Shown here piece by piece: positions 60,734 through 61,542 of a stretch of 61,542 bases of DNA. Within the stretch, counting starts at the first letter, position 1. Each line of letters opens with the position of its first letter. The notes beneath the pieces were generated by a model, which worked only from the letters and a program-made list of their open reading frames with translations, had not been told where the DNA came from and ran no database searches. Both the position numbers and the translations under genes were made by a program. The DNA comes from Bacillota bacterium (lineage in GTDB: Bacteria > Bacillota > Clostridia > Peptostreptococcales > Anaerovoracaceae), in assembly GCA_017459895.1 (NCBI GenBank), contig JAFUCA010000017.1, positions 1 to 61,542 on the forward strand. Reading direction: 5' to 3'.

Positions 60734-60755
60734 CACCCTCAGATTTGGCGCTTAC
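60734..60755. repeat. IS66 terminal inverted repeat, right
   Basis: On the minus strand it begins GTAAGCGCCAAATCTGAG, matching the left end at the first eight bases and at GGGTG further in. Confidence 0.75.
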
Positions 60756-60760
60756 TTTGC

Positions 60761-60912
60761 ATGGGGTCGTATAAAGAAATCCATGGGGATGTAACCCCAT
60801 AGAGGCATCGAATACAACCCCAGAAAAGGAGCGCTGCGGCGACGAATCTGGGGTCGTATATTAAGAAATCCATGGGGATGTAACCCCACAGGATCGCCGG
60901 ATATGACCCCAG
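60761..60912. repeat. Two tandem four-block GGGG/CCCC elements
   Basis: Units lie at 60761-60823 and 60848-60912, with GGGG, 18-20 nt, GGGG, 6 nt, CCCC, 19 nt, CCCC. Both contain GGGGTCGTAT at the start, CATGGGGATGTAACCCC in the centre and ACCCCAG at the end, so they are recent duplicates. They lie between IS66 and the second rpn promoter. Otherwise 60756-61051 holds no gene. Confidence 0.85.
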
Positions 60913-60979
60913 ATGACTTCGTTCTGCAAGGCTCATAGTGTGACGGGACGAAAAATTGTTAAAATATACCAGTAAAATA

Positions 60980-61008
60980 TTGACAAACACTTGCTGATAT
61001 GATATCCT
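60980..61008 (+). promoter_or_regulatory. Promoter of rpn copy B
   Basis: TTGACA (60980-60985) and TATCCT (61003-61008), 17 bp apart, are followed by TGCCAAATAATGGTA. This is the copy-A palindrome with one base changed. Confidence 0.75.
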
Positions 61009-61051
61009 CATAACTGCCAAATAATGGTAATATCAAAAAGGAGGTATCAAT

Positions 61052-61542
61052 ATGGCAACGAAAACGTATGACGAACTGTGTTTTACTGATGATTTCATGT
61101 TTTGCAAGGTTCTGGAGAACGATCCGGAGCTTTGCAGGGAGCTGATCGAGCTCATTCTGGGGGTGAAGATCGAGATCGTTGAGAAGGTGGGGAGGCAGAC
61201 GCCGATTGAGATCACACCGGACGGCAGGGGCGTGCGGCTGGACGTCCGGCTGGAGGGCGACGGACGTATTTTCAACCTGGAAATGCAAAATGCCAAGAAG
61301 AAGGAACTGCCCCGCAGGAGCCGCTATTACCAGGGGCTGATCGACCTCGATCAGCTGGAGCGGGGCAGCAAATATAGTGAACTCAAGGAAACATTTATTA
61401 TCTTTCTCTGCACGTTCGATCCCTTCGGACAGGGTCTTGCTCGCTACACAGTCACATCGATTGTTGAAGAGGCACCGGGAATCGAATATAATGATGGTAC
61501 GCACAAGATTTATCTGTCGTCTCTGCCGGATCAGGAAGGCAG
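61052..61542 (+). CDS. Rpn-family nuclease, copy B (cut by window end)
   Basis: The first 163 codons are seen, with no stop. The protein matches copy A at about 95 percent of positions, including CFTDDFMFC, the nuclease core RLDVRLEGDGRIFNLEMQN and YSELKETFIIFLC. Differences include Ile-to-Leu near residue 34 and FGQGLARYTVTS in place of FERGLARYTIKS. The promoter and leader are also duplicated. Completeness of the gene cannot be judged here. Confidence 0.88.
   Translation, partial: MATKTYDELCFTDDFMFCKVLENDPELCRELIELILGVKIEIVEKVGRQTPIEITPDGRGVRLDVRLEGDGRIFNLEMQNAKKKELPRRSRYYQGLIDLDQLERGSKYSELKETFIIFLCTFDPFGQGLARYTVTSIVEEAPGIEYNDGTHKIYLSSLPDQEG

Larger units (their letters stand above)
58052..60755 (-). 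mobile_element. IS66-family insertion sequence
   Basis: The element carries the three standard IS66 genes in order tnpA-tnpB-tnpC on the minus strand. Its ends are imperfect 22-bp inverted repeats starting GTAAGCGC at 58052 and, on the other strand, at 60755 (about 16 of 22 matching). The 8-bp target duplication expected for IS66 was not found (ggataatc against tttgcatg). The element therefore probably took part in a later rearrangement that also involves the flanking duplicated rpn blocks. No dispersed word copies lie within it. Confidence 0.88.

Noticed and set aside
58044-60763. 8-bp target duplication of the IS66 element
   Set aside because: The flanks (ggataatc and tttgcatg) do not match, so no duplication is claimed.

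Overview
The window looks like a chromosomal segment of a Gram-positive anaerobe of the Bacillota, most likely class Clostridia. The grounds are consensus sigma-A promoters, AGGAGG-type ribosome sites, a meso-DAP type MurE with a dapA/dapB pair, an LPxTG-anchored SpaA/Cna-like adhesin, a class I lysyl-tRNA synthetase, a sodium-pump decarboxylase beta subunit and a NiaR-controlled nad operon. I cannot name a genus. No rRNA, tRNA, CRISPR or prophage was recognised.

Layout. 1-9.7 kb: end of an NhaC antiporter, an ArsB/NhaD-type permease and a lipoprotein, then a CNNM/CorC protein, secA, prfB and an oadB-like gene. 9.7-14.8 kb: HAD phosphatase, a large secreted repeat protein, ThiS-like carrier, MerR-methyltransferase fusion. 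15-22 kb: serC, dacF-like carboxypeptidase, uvrC, two GNAT paralogues, DUF1292. 22-28 kb: dapB-dapA, then niaR-nadC-nadB divergent from nadA. 28.5-34.3 kb: murE, FAD protein, C_GCAxxG_C_C protein, Ala/Orn-racemase family enzyme, NhaC antiporter. 35-43.5 kb: a more A/T-rich accessory island with an Rpn-type nuclease, XRE regulator and seven exported or membrane proteins (C39-like protease, CHAP hydrolase, PPC-FN3 proteins, YARHG protein). 43.5-51 kb: cupin, MFS pump, inositol-phosphatase-like enzyme, stomatin, greA-lysRS-EamA. 51.5-56.6 kb: 1682-residue adhesin. 57.2-61.5 kb: two near-identical rpn genes around an IS66-family element.

Two non-coding signals cut across this layout and are the main discovery candidates. 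(1) A 10-bp word, GCAAAGGCTG, occurs 27 times on both strands, where about 0.1 would be expected in random sequence. 21 copies extend to GCAAAGGCTGG and about half to GATGCAAAGGCTGG. It lies in genes and between them and looks like a DNA-uptake or other genome-signature sequence. (2) Most larger intergenic regions hold arrays of 7-12-bp inverted arms separated by a fixed 22-23-nt spacer. The arm word differs from locus to locus while the geometry is kept. The most elaborate form is a 252-254-bp element with eight CTACCAT/ATGGTAG arms, present three times with almost constant internal spacing. A related four-block GGGG/CCCC element occurs five times. I know of no described family matching either signal. 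Their function is inference only.
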